DNA from: Candidatus Bathyarchaeum sp. | GTDB lineage: Archaea > Thermoproteota > Bathyarchaeia > Bathyarchaeales > Bathyarchaeaceae | DNA length: 54,600 nucleotides | Assembly: GCA_026014565.1 (NCBI GenBank) | Contig: JAOZIB010000015.1 | Coordinates: 1 to 54,600, forward strand | Reading direction: 5' to 3' | Part shown: piece after piece, positions 1 to 7,677 of the stretch | Layout: each line of letters opens with the position of its first letter | Numbering within the stretch: the first letter of the stretch is position 1 | The notes under the pieces: model-generated | Database searches by the model: none | What the model was told of the DNA's origin: nothing | What the model saw: only the letters and a program-made list of their open reading frames with translations | Program-made: the position numbers and the translations under genes

Positions 1-2
1 TG

Positions 3-128
3 GAAGAGTTTGATGTTTCATATATTGTTTGCAGGGATTCAGATGTTTACATGAAGTTTGCTCAGGACGCTAATTACAGATTGGTGTTGAAGGGCGGGCA
101 TGTGGCTGTTTTCGAAGTTACAAAATGA
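3..128 (+). CDS. C-terminal end of a protein, possibly a membrane glycosyltransferase-like protein (partial)
   Basis: An open frame enters from the left edge and ends at a TGA, giving the last 41 residues of a protein. The tail ends in a short alternating hydrophobic pattern (HVAVFEVTK) that resembles the last residues of the membrane protein encoded at 724-3021 (ASIYITK). Archaeal GT-C type membrane proteins often end in such a small soluble beta domain, so this may be a neighbouring paralogue. Too little is visible to name it. Confidence 0.45.
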   Translation, partial: EEFDVSYIVCRDSDVYMKFAQDANYRLVLKGGHVAVFEVTK

Positions 129-135
129 AACGGCT

Positions 136-258
136 CTAACTCCTAGCAGATTTAAGATTTGTGCGAGCGATGATTTCGACTAGTTCGTCTAGTTCGTTCA
201 TGCTCACATGTTTTATCGAACACAACACCACATGCACCCCATTCCAGCTATACTGTAT
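136..258 (-). other. Short protein-like reading frame, possible remnant
   Basis: A 40-codon frame lies between two stops on the minus strand, convergent with the partial gene at the left edge. Its C-terminal half (MNELDELVEIIARTN) looks like a real amphipathic helix. The only ATG in frame is at 201, which would give 21 residues. A TATA-like ACTATATC lies near 268-275, upstream of it. It may be a remnant of a larger gene or simply chance; no family is recognised. Confidence 0.2.
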
Positions 259-284
259 CTAAGCATGATATAGTTCCATGGATT

Positions 285-333
285 AGAACAGTTTGTTCTG
301 CACCCTGAACAGTTAGTCAAGATTTATTGACTA
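285..333. promoter_or_regulatory. Two adjacent perfect palindromes in a long intergenic gap
   Basis: Positions 285-299 read AGAACA-GTT-TGTTCT, a perfect 6-bp-arm dyad. Positions 314-333 read TAGTCAA-GATTTA-TTGACTA, a perfect 7-bp-arm dyad. The second belongs to a TCAAGA/TTGA family that recurs at 5124-5137, 5165-5186, 53941-53970 and 53983-53998. They sit in the otherwise largely uncharacterised 129-723 gap, about 30 bases beyond the end of the cysteine-rich frame at 363-566. They could be operators or, less likely, terminator hairpins. Confidence 0.4.
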
Positions 334-362
334 GCTTTCTTGTTTCGTTTTGATAGTTTGAA

Positions 363-566
363 CTAGATTTGGGAAACCAACCGCTTCAGTTTGAAGTTAA
401 TGCTTAAGGTTCCGTCGTCCATACAATCCAAACAAATGTTAAAATCACAGGTTAATTTGTCATGAAACATAAAATGGCACGGGTAAACCGCTTTTACCGC
501 ATCCCCGCAACAATCACAAAACAGATGATTATGACTTTTACCTCACTCTAAAAAGATCCAAAGCAT
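363..566 (-). pseudogene. Small cysteine-rich (zinc-finger-like) protein, interrupted by an in-frame TGA
   Basis: Reading the minus strand from 542 to the TAG at 363-365 gives 59 residues with a treble-clef-like pattern. It contains FCDCCGD, then YPC, then TC-x4-CLDC followed by a short basic tail. Immediately upstream in the same frame is TGA (543-545), preceded by an ATG at 564-566 and six more codons. No ATG, GTG or TTG lies between the TGA and the first cysteines. The gene is therefore either inactivated by a nonsense change or translated from a non-standard start. The dense metal-ligand pattern argues that this was a real gene. A TATA-like element (GATATATTC, 628-636 on the plus strand) could serve it. 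Confidence 0.4.
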
Positions 567-665
567 TAAAAAGCAAAGTATCCCAGAGCCCACTATTAAA
601 AAATCTGAACAGTTTATGTAACCCGATATATTCCCAAACAAAGCCTGTTTCCCAAGGATTGGATG

Positions 666-716
666 TTTTTATATTCTAAACCAGCCTACACAATATCACC
701 ACAAGTGCTGTGGAGG
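666..716 (+). promoter_or_regulatory. TATA box and Shine-Dalgarno of the membrane protein gene
   Basis: A TATA-like TTTTTATATTCT lies at 666-677. A GGAGG at 712-716 sits seven bases before the GTG start at 724. The distance implies a leader of roughly 25 bases. Confidence 0.5.
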
Positions 717-723
717 ATAATTA

Positions 724-3021
724 GTGGAAAAACCAAAACTTTCTACAATTGAACTGGTTTTCGTTCTAATCGCGGCCATAACACTGTTTACAGTAACAGC
801 ATACGAACTGTCCACAACAGGCGTCCTCCCCGGAAATGACCCCTCCGTGCATCTGGCAAAATCCAAACAAATAATACTAGACGAAAAAATCAGCTACAGC
901 GAAATCGCATGGTACCCACCCTTTTTTCACACTATACTTGCAATCATGCAAATTTTCGCCGGCACCATGGACGTTATGGTCGCAGCCTTCATACTAAAAC
1001 TGTTGATCGCAACTTTCAACGTGTTGGCTTTGTTGTCGGTTTACTTGTTGACCAGAAAAATTTTTGGAATCGGCACTGCTGTAGCCTCAACTATTTTTGT
1101 GATTTTGTCTGTTCCTTTGTCTGAAATGGTGTACTGGGGAGGATACCCCAACCTCATGGGACTAGCATACATTGCCTTTATTTTCTTTGTAATGACCAAA
1201 GAAATCAAAACCAAACCTAAACTGTTCTTGCTGTTTTTAGGAGCATTCACCCTCGGGTTAGCCCACCAACTAACCACCTTCGTGTTTGTTTTCATGTTTG
1301 TTCCAGTTTTTCTGCTTAACTCCATTGGCTCAAAAAAACGGTTTCTCACATTTTTTGCAGTAATCATAGGCGGCGGACTGGCCTTACTTGCGTGGTATGC
1401 CCAAATCATAATCGACTACGCCGACATCATAATCGATTACATACTTTACTCATCAACAGAAAACTACTACCAAATCCCCTCCGTGGGACTAGATAACTTA
1501 CTAAAAAAATTCGGAACATCCCTCCCCCTCGCAGCCATTGCTATTCCCATCATGTTTTTTGTGCTGTGGAAAAAAAAGTCCCTCAAAGAATCCGTGATGC
1601 TGGTTTTCTGGCTTGCAGTTCCAGTTTTTTGGTCCCAATCCTTCCTTGTTGGAATACAACTACCTTACGCTAGATTCATTTACTTTTTTGCCACACCAGT
1701 AGCAATTCTTTGCGGAATCGCAACATATTTTCTTATCAAAAAAATTCCCACGTTACTGGAAACTTTTGTTTTATCAAAATACGTAAAAAACCTTCAAGCA
1801 ATCGACGTAACAAAAATCGTTGTTATTGCCGCGATTTGTTCTTTGATGGTTGTTCAGGGAACCCTTTTTGTTCAAAGCATCGAAACATTTCCTGAATATT
1901 ACCAACGAGCTTCCATCCCCAGCTACAAGGCGGGAATGTGGGTAAACGAGCACACAAACATACAAGAAGGCAGAGCGGTAACTTCACGCAGCCCCGGAAG
2001 CTGGTTCTACGCATTCACGGATATTTCCACAATTCAAGAGACCGACCCTATGTCGTCTCGGTCGGCTGTTGCAGAATCTGTGCTGTATAGTTTTTATGAA
2101 ATGGAAAACTCGGTTACTTCAACCCGAGAATTTGATAATGTAAGCCCCAGCGCAGGGCAAGAAATCCATGTTTCATACTACAACATCTGGAAAAGAATCC
2201 TGCAAATGCCCAACACAAAAGAAGAATTCAGGTACATGAACAGCGCACAACAATGGGTGACGATTCCTCTTTCTGAATGTCAGATTACAGTTTACTGGAC
2301 CCAAAACACCACAGAGCAAGCCCAACTGGTCACAGAATATGAGCATGAACTGTTCACAATAACCAAAACAGTTACAGTTCAAAGCAACACCACCTTAATT
2401 GACATGAAATGGAAACTTGTAACCCACCAAGACTTTGAAAAATCTAGGCTGGAGGTTGCACACTTTTTTGACATGTCCCTTGACTTTAAAGAAGTTCTAG
2501 TCCCTGACGTTATCGAATGGGAAAACCCATGGGATTTTCCTGAGTTTGTCGACCCTGAAAAAAACTTTGCAACAGTAGAAGGCCCGAACATACTAAGCAA
2601 AAACAGGCTGGCAGTTTTGGACCCAACAAACGAGATACTTGTAGGTTTTGAAATCACCCAACAATCTCCAAACTGGTGCAATATTGGGTCGTTGGAAAGC
2701 AGGTTTATCGACGCCGTGCGCCTCACGTATTATTACGACAACATTGCACAAAACGAAACCAAAGAAGCAGGGTATACAATTTTTGTTCATGCGTTTCAAG
2801 ATAACGAAATGATAAGATGGCCCCATGAAATTCTCATAAACAGGTTTGATGACCAAACTAATCTTCCGGTTTATGCCCGAGACTTTCTATCATACATTGA
2901 GCAAAACGACGTAAAAATAGTGGCAGTAGACACCCAACGAGTAGTCTCCACAATTCCTGCAACCCCGGCACTGGACAAAATCTACTGCAACAACGGAGCT
3001 AGCATATACATAACAAAATAA
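724..3021 (+). CDS. Polytopic membrane protein, GT-C glycosyltransferase-like
   Basis: A 765-residue protein starting at GTG, with a GGAGG seven bases upstream. The first ~400 residues hold about ten or more hydrophobic segments; the last ~370 are a soluble, beta-rich domain that should face outside. After the first membrane segment comes a loop with acidic residues (GNDPSVHLAKS), the position where GT-C glycosyltransferases and oligosaccharyltransferases keep a catalytic Asp. This architecture is common for archaeal lipid-linked sugar transferases. The family cannot be fixed by eye, and a sugar-transfer role is an inference. It appears monocistronic, with its own TATA box. Confidence 0.6.
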   Translation: MEKPKLSTIELVFVLIAAITLFTVTAYELSTTGVLPGNDPSVHLAKSKQIILDEKISYSEIAWYPPFFHTILAIMQIFAGTMDVMVAAFILKLLIATFNVLALLSVYLLTRKIFGIGTAVASTIFVILSVPLSEMVYWGGYPNLMGLAYIAFIFFVMTKEIKTKPKLFLLFLGAFTLGLAHQLTTFVFVFMFVPVFLLNSIGSKKRFLTFFAVIIGGGLALLAWYAQIIIDYADIIIDYILYSSTENYYQIPSVGLDNLLKKFGTSLPLAAIAIPIMFFVLWKKKSLKESVMLVFWLAVPVFWSQSFLVGIQLPYARFIYFFATPVAILCGIATYFLIKKIPTLLETFVLSKYVKNLQAIDVTKIVVIAAICSLMVVQGTLFVQSIETFPEYYQRASIPSYKAGMWVNEHTNIQEGRAVTSRSPGSWFYAFTDISTIQETDPMSSRSAVAESVLYSFYEMENSVTSTREFDNVSPSAGQEIHVSYYNIWKRILQMPNTKEEFRYMNSAQQWVTIPLSECQITVYWTQNTTEQAQLVTEYEHELFTITKTVTVQSNTTLIDMKWKLVTHQDFEKSRLEVAHFFDMSLDFKEVLVPDVIEWENPWDFPEFVDPEKNFATVEGPNILSKNRLAVLDPTNEILVGFEITQQSPNWCNIGSLESRFIDAVRLTYYYDNIAQNETKEAGYTIFVHAFQDNEMIRWPHEILINRFDDQTNLPVYARDFLSYIEQNDVKIVAVDTQRVVSTIPATPALDKIYCNNGASIYITK

Positions 3022-3043
3022 CAACTAGCACCGAAAAATTATG

Positions 3044-3835
3044 CTAGTTGACTGTTATTTTTGTTAGTTCTTTTTTTAAGATGTTACGTAACCTGCCTTT
3101 GCTGATGGGCGTACCTGCAACTACTTTTCCGTTATACACCACACAAAAAACGCCAAAAGGACAGGGACTGTTTTGGGCTTCTTCACACGTTTTTAGTTCA
3201 ACCAGATTAGCAGTTACATTGAACTCTTTTTCTGCAGTTTCAGCTAGCTCTTCTGCGTAATTTGAAGGATAAGGACACTGCCCCGACCAAATAATCGTTA
3301 AGCCATCAGAGTATTGTTTAAAGGTTTGTTCCCAGTTTCCCTTGAACTTTGGGTCGGGTGCATCTTTATTGAATTTTTTAACAAGCAAATCAAAATCTGG
3401 AGCAGCAGAGTCCACAACTTCGAAGCCTTTCTTGAAAAATATTCTGTTATCTGCCATCCAGCCACTTTTACGGGTAACCACTGCGACGCCTTGCATGTGT
3501 TGTTGTTTTGCGTCTTTGATACATTCATCAATTAACATGGACCCATACCCGTGTCTTTTGTACACCTTTTTAAAACCCGAAAAAATGCAGTGAATAAACA
3601 TGTAACCCTTTGCGTTAACAGGTCGCCAGCAGTATTCTCCGGGAATGTATTCAATTAGCCCTTGGGAGCCATCATTTTCTGTAATTATAGTTTTGATTTT
3701 CATGCCTTCAGAAAAACGGTTTTTGAGCCACTCAACTTTTCGTTGCAGACCCTTGTTTTTTCTGTTCTTGTAACCACAAACGCCGTAATCAAAAACATTG
3801 TCTAACGTAATGTCAACTAGTTTAACGTCTTCCAT
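3044..3835 (-). CDS. GNAT acetyltransferase with C-terminal YoaP-like domain
   Basis: The N-terminal ~150 residues form a GNAT-type fold: the segment around KRHGYGSMLIDECIKDA matches the acetyl-CoA-binding loop and helix. The C-terminal ~80 residues contain a short cysteine motif (SGQCPYP) and a second one (CPFGVFCVVYNGKVV), matching the YoaP-like domain often fused to GNATs. The start is taken as the ATG at 3835; a TTG 12 bases upstream is possible but less likely. It follows the radical SAM gene at 3860-4930 by about 24 bases and is probably co-transcribed, which hints that it acylates or processes something linked to that enzyme. The substrate is unknown. Confidence 0.75.
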   Translation of the reverse strand: MEDVKLVDITLDNVFDYGVCGYKNRKNKGLQRKVEWLKNRFSEGMKIKTIITENDGSQGLIEYIPGEYCWRPVNAKGYMFIHCIFSGFKKVYKRHGYGSMLIDECIKDAKQQHMQGVAVVTRKSGWMADNRIFFKKGFEVVDSAAPDFDLLVKKFNKDAPDPKFKGNWEQTFKQYSDGLTIIWSGQCPYPSNYAEELAETAEKEFNVTANLVELKTCEEAQNSPCPFGVFCVVYNGKVVAGTPISKGRLRNILKKELTKITVN

Positions 3836-3859
3836 AAACAAACCCAAAAAAAATACGGG

Positions 3860-4930
3860 TTATTGTTCCCTTAAAACTTTGGGAATATATGCACATGCTG
3901 GATCAGATTCAAATAAATCGCCAGTGTAGACTTCTGCGCGAGTTCTACAACCACCACAAATGTCACGATATTCGCAAACGCCACATTTGCCTTTCAGGTT
4001 GCTTCGGTCTTTGAGTTTGAGGGTGAAATCAGAAGTTTGCATTTCGGTCCAGATTTCTTTCATGGATTGGTTTTTGATGTTACCCGTGCGGTAACCCTCG
4101 TTAAATCCACAGGGTCTGATGTCACCGTTTTCGAGCAGCCCCATGTATCGGCCGCCAATAAAGCACTGACCCAAGAAAACGTTTTCAAACCAGTAATCAA
4201 AATCAGGCATACCACGCTCTTTTGCGATTCGGGCAAAGAATGGACAATAAACATTGATGCTCATTTTGTTTTGGTATTGTTGCATCAAATCGTAAACGCG
4301 GTTCCAAGTTTCTTCGTATTGTTCGGGGGTAGGCGCCAAATCAAGATGCTCTTGAGCTCTGCCAACTGGAATATAGTTATGGTAAACTACACGAGTGGCA
4401 TTATATTTGTAGCCTAAATCTGCAATGTGCTCAACTTCTGAGCAGTTACGCCTGTTAAGGGTAGAAACAATACAATCAAAAACATTACCATCAGACAAAT
4501 TTTTCATGGCTTCAACAGCGATTTTATAACTGCCTTTTCCCCTAGTCATGTCGTTGGTTTGTTCAGTGCCATCAAGGCTTACAGCGGTCATAACTTCGTT
4601 TCGAATCAGTTTCTCAAGAATGTTGCCTTTAGCAAAATACCCGTTTGTAATCAGACTCACGTTCATTCCAAGGCTTTTGGCGTGCTCGATAATTTCAAAA
4701 ATGTCTTTTCTTACTAAAGGTTCTCCGCCACTGAGGCCAAACCATTTTGCTCCGAGTCCGTAAAGTTCGTCAACTATTTTTTTTCCGCCTTCGGTGTTGA
4801 TTTCGTTTACTGGGTAGGGTTGGGAACCAAAACTGCAGTAAGTACAGTTATAGTTACATGCACGCGTACAGCGCCAAGTCATCATGTAAAGAAGGGGTCG
4901 TTCTTCCATCTTTAGTGCACTCGAACCCAT
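3860..4930 (-). CDS. Radical SAM/SPASM enzyme, AhbC/AhbD/NirJ-like
   Basis: A 356-residue radical SAM enzyme. The [4Fe-4S] motif is C25-x3-C29-x2-C32, followed by the SAM-binding GGEP (LSGGEPLVRKD). The C-terminal SPASM region carries the Cys set KGKCGVCEYRDICGGC and a late DPAC cysteine that bind extra clusters. This ending is typical of AhbC, AhbD and NirJ, which act on siroheme-derived tetrapyrroles, and of related peptide-modifying SPASM enzymes. It is about half identical by eye to the enzyme at 5234-6319, so the two arose by duplication. The ATG start has a GAGGTG six bases upstream. A structured leader precedes it (4962-5087). A tetrapyrrole substrate is plausible next to a corrinoid importer, but not proven. 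Confidence 0.8.
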   Translation of the reverse strand: MGSSALKMEERPLLYMMTWRCTRACNYNCTYCSFGSQPYPVNEINTEGGKKIVDELYGLGAKWFGLSGGEPLVRKDIFEIIEHAKSLGMNVSLITNGYFAKGNILEKLIRNEVMTAVSLDGTEQTNDMTRGKGSYKIAVEAMKNLSDGNVFDCIVSTLNRRNCSEVEHIADLGYKYNATRVVYHNYIPVGRAQEHLDLAPTPEQYEETWNRVYDLMQQYQNKMSINVYCPFFARIAKERGMPDFDYWFENVFLGQCFIGGRYMGLLENGDIRPCGFNEGYRTGNIKNQSMKEIWTEMQTSDFTLKLKDRSNLKGKCGVCEYRDICGGCRTRAEVYTGDLFESDPACAYIPKVLREQ

Positions 4931-4961
4931 TCAGAGCACCTCATACATATTAAAGTTTGGC

Positions 4962-5087
4962 AAAAAAAGGTGGTGCCCCATTGTGAATAAGTTTCAAGTT
5001 GCAGTTTCGGTGATGGCATGCAAAGAGAAACGGAAAGGATGCTGATTGATTGGGACAAGTTATCCTTCATAATGGGGCGCCAGCATC
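4962..5087 (-). ncRNA. Structured leader, attenuator-like, upstream of the radical SAM gene
   Basis: A long inverted repeat pairs 4969-4987 with 5066-5084 (19 positions, one mismatch, two that are G-U wobbles only in plus-strand RNA). On the minus strand the 3' arm is followed directly by a T7 run (4962-4968), like an intrinsic terminator. A second, mutually exclusive pairing exists: GATGCTG (5038-5044) with CAGCATC (5081-5087), overlapping the long arm. The inner ~78 bases also hold a GTTTC/GAAAC pair (5013-5017 with 5026-5030). Alternative hairpins ahead of a gene suggest attenuation or a riboswitch. No known riboswitch consensus was recognised. Transcription from the plus strand as a separate small RNA is the main alternative. 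Confidence 0.45.
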
Positions 5088-5106
5088 TAGTTTATTAAAT
5101 AAAAAT

Positions 5107-5137
5107 GGATAAAAGGATTTTTATCAAGAATTCTTGA
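5107..5137 (-). promoter_or_regulatory. TATA-like box with adjoining palindromic operator candidate
   Basis: On the minus strand CCTTTTATCC (about 5109-5118) could be a TATA box placing the transcript start near 5087, the 5' end of the structured leader. Directly upstream is the perfect palindrome TCAAGAATTCTTGA (5124-5137). The same arrangement, palindrome immediately upstream of TATA, occurs at 53924-53970. Confidence 0.4.
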
Positions 5138-5164
5138 CAAAAAAAGCCTCGTTTCAACAACAGC

Positions 5165-5186
5165 TTACTCAAGAAAAATTGAGTAA
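5165..5186. promoter_or_regulatory. Second palindrome TTACTCAA-N6-TTGAGTAA
   Basis: Perfect 8-bp arms surround GAAAAA. It belongs to the same TCAAGA/TTGA family as 5124-5137, lying about 40 bases further upstream (four helical turns). It also lies about 50 bases after the stop of the 5234-6319 gene, so a terminator role is the alternative. Confidence 0.4.
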
Positions 5187-5233
5187 AAAATTCAACAACA
5201 AAAAAGGGGAAAAAACGCCCCCTATACAAGGAT

Positions 5234-6319
5234 TTACTTCTTTACCCGCAAAACCTTAGGAACATAAGCACACGCAGGATCAGAAGCAAGATAATCGCCA
5301 GTGTAAATGTACGCTCGGGTTCTGCATCCACCACAGATGTCGCGGTATTCACAGACACCACATTTGCCTTTCAGGTTGTTTCGGTCTTTGAGTTTAACTG
5401 TTAACTCTGAAGTTTGCAGTTCATCCCAGATTTGGTTTAAGGATTTGTCTTGCACGTTTGCCAGTCGGATGTGGTCGTTGAAACTGCAGGGAATAACGTC
5501 ACCGTTTTCGATTACGCTCATGTATTTGCCGGCAATGGAGCATTTGCCCAAGAAGAAATTGTTTAACCAATGATCAAAGTCGGGCAATCCTCGTTGTTTG
5601 GCGATTCGGGCAAAAAAGGGACAGTAAACGTTGACTTCAGGTTTGCCGTTATATTTTAGGCGCAGGTCGTAAACTTCGTTCCAGATTTTTTCGTATTGTT
5701 CAGGAGAAGGCGCATGGGAAAGATGCTCTTTTGTGTTTTTGAAAGGAATAAACCCATGAATAACTACCCAGCGGGCGCCGTATTTTTCAGCCAACTTTAT
5801 GACGTGCTCCATGTCGTCAGAGCTAACATTGTTTCGGGTTGCGTCAACATTTGCAAGAGTGGCAACCAAACAATCCAAAAGACCTGCCTTGGAAGTTTTT
5901 TGTATCGCAGAAAGGGCAGTTTTGTAGGCTCCTTTTCCGCGTAATGCATCATTAATTTCTTCAGGACCATCAATACTAATGGAAACTCGAACCCCATACT
6001 TGACGAGGGCTTCCATCATTTTGTCATCAAGACCCTGCCCGCCAATTATGATGCTGACGTTCATTCCCGTGCCTTTGGCGTACTTGATTATTTCTGGGAG
6101 GTCTTTTCGCAGAAGGGGGTCTCCACCGCTGATTCCAAAATAGGTGGCTCCAAAATCGTGGATTTTGTCTACAATTTTTTTGGTTTCTTCAGTTCCAAGA
6201 GAGGCAGAGGGCTCAGCCATAGACGCAAAACCACAATGCAAACAGTTACTGTTACATGCAGGAGTGCATCGCCAAGGCAAAATGAACAAGGGTCCTTTTT
6301 TGGTCAAAATTTTCACCAT
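5234..6319 (-). CDS. Radical SAM/SPASM enzyme, AhbC/AhbD/NirJ-like (paralogue)
   Basis: A 361-residue paralogue of the 3860-4930 product. It has C22-x3-C26-x2-C29, a GGDP version of the SAM-binding GGE(P) motif (ISGGDPLLRKD), and the same SPASM ending (KGKCGVCEYRDICGGC, then DPAC). The Glu-to-Asp change in GGEP and the different segment around residues 80-90 suggest a different substrate or step from its neighbour. Paired AhbC and AhbD genes carry out the last two steps of the siroheme-to-heme route in archaea, so a division of labour on a tetrapyrrole is possible; no upstream heme genes are visible. The gene lies 67 bases after the ABC ATPase gene and starts at ATG. Confidence 0.8.
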   Translation of the reverse strand: MVKILTKKGPLFILPWRCTPACNSNCLHCGFASMAEPSASLGTEETKKIVDKIHDFGATYFGISGGDPLLRKDLPEIIKYAKGTGMNVSIIIGGQGLDDKMMEALVKYGVRVSISIDGPEEINDALRGKGAYKTALSAIQKTSKAGLLDCLVATLANVDATRNNVSSDDMEHVIKLAEKYGARWVVIHGFIPFKNTKEHLSHAPSPEQYEKIWNEVYDLRLKYNGKPEVNVYCPFFARIAKQRGLPDFDHWLNNFFLGKCSIAGKYMSVIENGDVIPCSFNDHIRLANVQDKSLNQIWDELQTSELTVKLKDRNNLKGKCGVCEYRDICGGCRTRAYIYTGDYLASDPACAYVPKVLRVKK

Positions 6320-6386
6320 TTAATGTTAGTTTCAAGGTTAAAGAAAAAATAAAAGTATTCAATTTTTTCAGAAGCAGTTAGCATAG

Positions 6387-7664
6387 TTATTTGTTCAACT
6401 CAACTGTCTTTGCTTCCAAATCATCAATGAAACTTACCAATTCCTTGACGTTTTTTACTGTTACTGCGCCATTTGCTTTGAGTTTTTCCAAATACAGTGT
6501 AGCCCTACCATTAGTGAAATCCCGTTCACTGATAGCTCCATCTTCAAGAAGCACCACAGGCAATCCTTTTTTCAAAGCTTCATCTGCTGCATCAAGATTA
6601 CGCAAGTTTCCTTCACCAAACTGAGTTGGTGTTACCACCAAAACATCTGCTTTACTAATCATTTTCAAGTTTGCTTCGTGAGCTTCTTTGGTTATGGGCG
6701 AAAAGGGGGCTTCATTTGTTGTTGGAATAGAGAGTAACTGGGCAGTTTCTTGATCTGTATCTAACAGATTTAAAACTCCCGCAGTAACACGATACCCTTC
6801 ATCTAATAACGTTTTCATAATGGGGCTGCCCGTGCCTCCTCCAGAAATTAGGTGAACACTAAGGCTTTTTTGTTGTTGGATTACAGGCATTGAAATGGGA
6901 ATAACATGAAGTTGTCCTGTAATAGGGTGCTTCTTCACGATGGTATTAACACTGAAAACTTTTTTGAGGTTTTCACTTGTTAAAGTTTCATCTGCTTTTC
7001 CAGCAGCAATAATTTTACCCTGTTTCATAAGGATAATAGAGTCACAGTATCGGGCAGCCAAGTTGAAATCATGAAAAACCGCGACAATTAACAATTTTTG
7101 GGTTATACTCAAACGCTTTATCATGTCCATTATTTCTAGTTGGTTGCTGATGTCTAGATGAGTTGTTGGCTCATCGAGCAAAAGGATTTGGGGTTCTTGA
7201 GTTAGTGCACGTGCAATTATTACGCGCTGTATTTCTCCTCCGCTAAGTTCAGTTATTGGACGGTCTGCAAAGTCCCATGTGCGAGTTACTTGCATTGATT
7301 CTTTTGCGGTTTCTAAATCGCTTTTGCCCTCCATCTGGAACCGCTTCATATGTGGGTTGCGACCCATAAGGACCACTTCAAGCGCAGTGAAATCAAAGGA
7401 TATTGGTGAACTCTGTGGAACAACAGCCATTTGTTTTGCAAGCTCTATACTTTTCATGTTGTATATGTTTTGTTCGTCGATGAGAATTGTTCCTTTCTTT
7501 GGTTTGAGTACTCTGCTAATGCTTTTTAACAAAGTAGTTTTTCCTGAACCATTGGGACCCAGAATTCCTAAAAACTCGCCACTTTTTACTTCAAAACTGA
7601 TATCATTTAGAATTTCAACAGATCCATAAGAGCAGTTAACGTCATCTATTGTCAATGTTACCAA
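6387..7664 (-). CDS. Corrinoid/metal-chelate ABC importer ATPase with extra C-terminal domain
   Basis: The first ~260 residues are a FecE/BtuD-type ATPase: Walker A GPNGSGKT (36-43), signature LSGGE, Walker B ILLLDEP with D-loop HLD, and a switch His in VFHD. Residues ~265-425 form an additional Rossmann-like domain beginning with a glycine-rich HLISGGGTGSP. Standard BtuD/FecE proteins are about 250-270 residues, so this is a fusion. The extra domain faces the cytoplasm and could bind a nucleotide or the imported ligand. It is 13 bases downstream of the permease gene in one operon with it and the binding protein. Confidence 0.85.
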   Translation of the reverse strand: MVTLTIDDVNCSYGSVEILNDISFEVKSGEFLGILGPNGSGKTTLLKSISRVLKPKKGTILIDEQNIYNMKSIELAKQMAVVPQSSPISFDFTALEVVLMGRNPHMKRFQMEGKSDLETAKESMQVTRTWDFADRPITELSGGEIQRVIIARALTQEPQILLLDEPTTHLDISNQLEIMDMIKRLSITQKLLIVAVFHDFNLAARYCDSIILMKQGKIIAAGKADETLTSENLKKVFSVNTIVKKHPITGQLHVIPISMPVIQQQKSLSVHLISGGGTGSPIMKTLLDEGYRVTAGVLNLLDTDQETAQLLSIPTTNEAPFSPITKEAHEANLKMISKADVLVVTPTQFGEGNLRNLDAADEALKKGLPVVLLEDGAISERDFTNGRATLYLEKLKANGAVTVKNVKELVSFIDDLEAKTVELNK

Positions 7665-7677
7665 AGCTGTTTTTCAC

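Noticed and set aside
363-566. Selenocysteine at the in-frame TGA
   Set aside because: No hairpin typical of an archaeal SECIS was recognised nearby, the TGA is outside the cysteine motif, and no selenoprotein machinery is in view.
1041-1409. A 122-codon minus-strand frame inside the membrane protein gene
   Set aside because: Shadow of hydrophobic coding sequence; no motif and no start signals.
4037-4417. A 126-codon plus-strand frame
   Set aside because: Mirror of the radical SAM gene; the SPASM and radical SAM motifs on the minus strand are unmistakable.
5006-5060. Fluoride (crcB) riboswitch in plus-strand RNA
   Set aside because: A GGTGATGG start and a late GCTGAT are present, but the required stems and the conserved AACC-type core do not fit.
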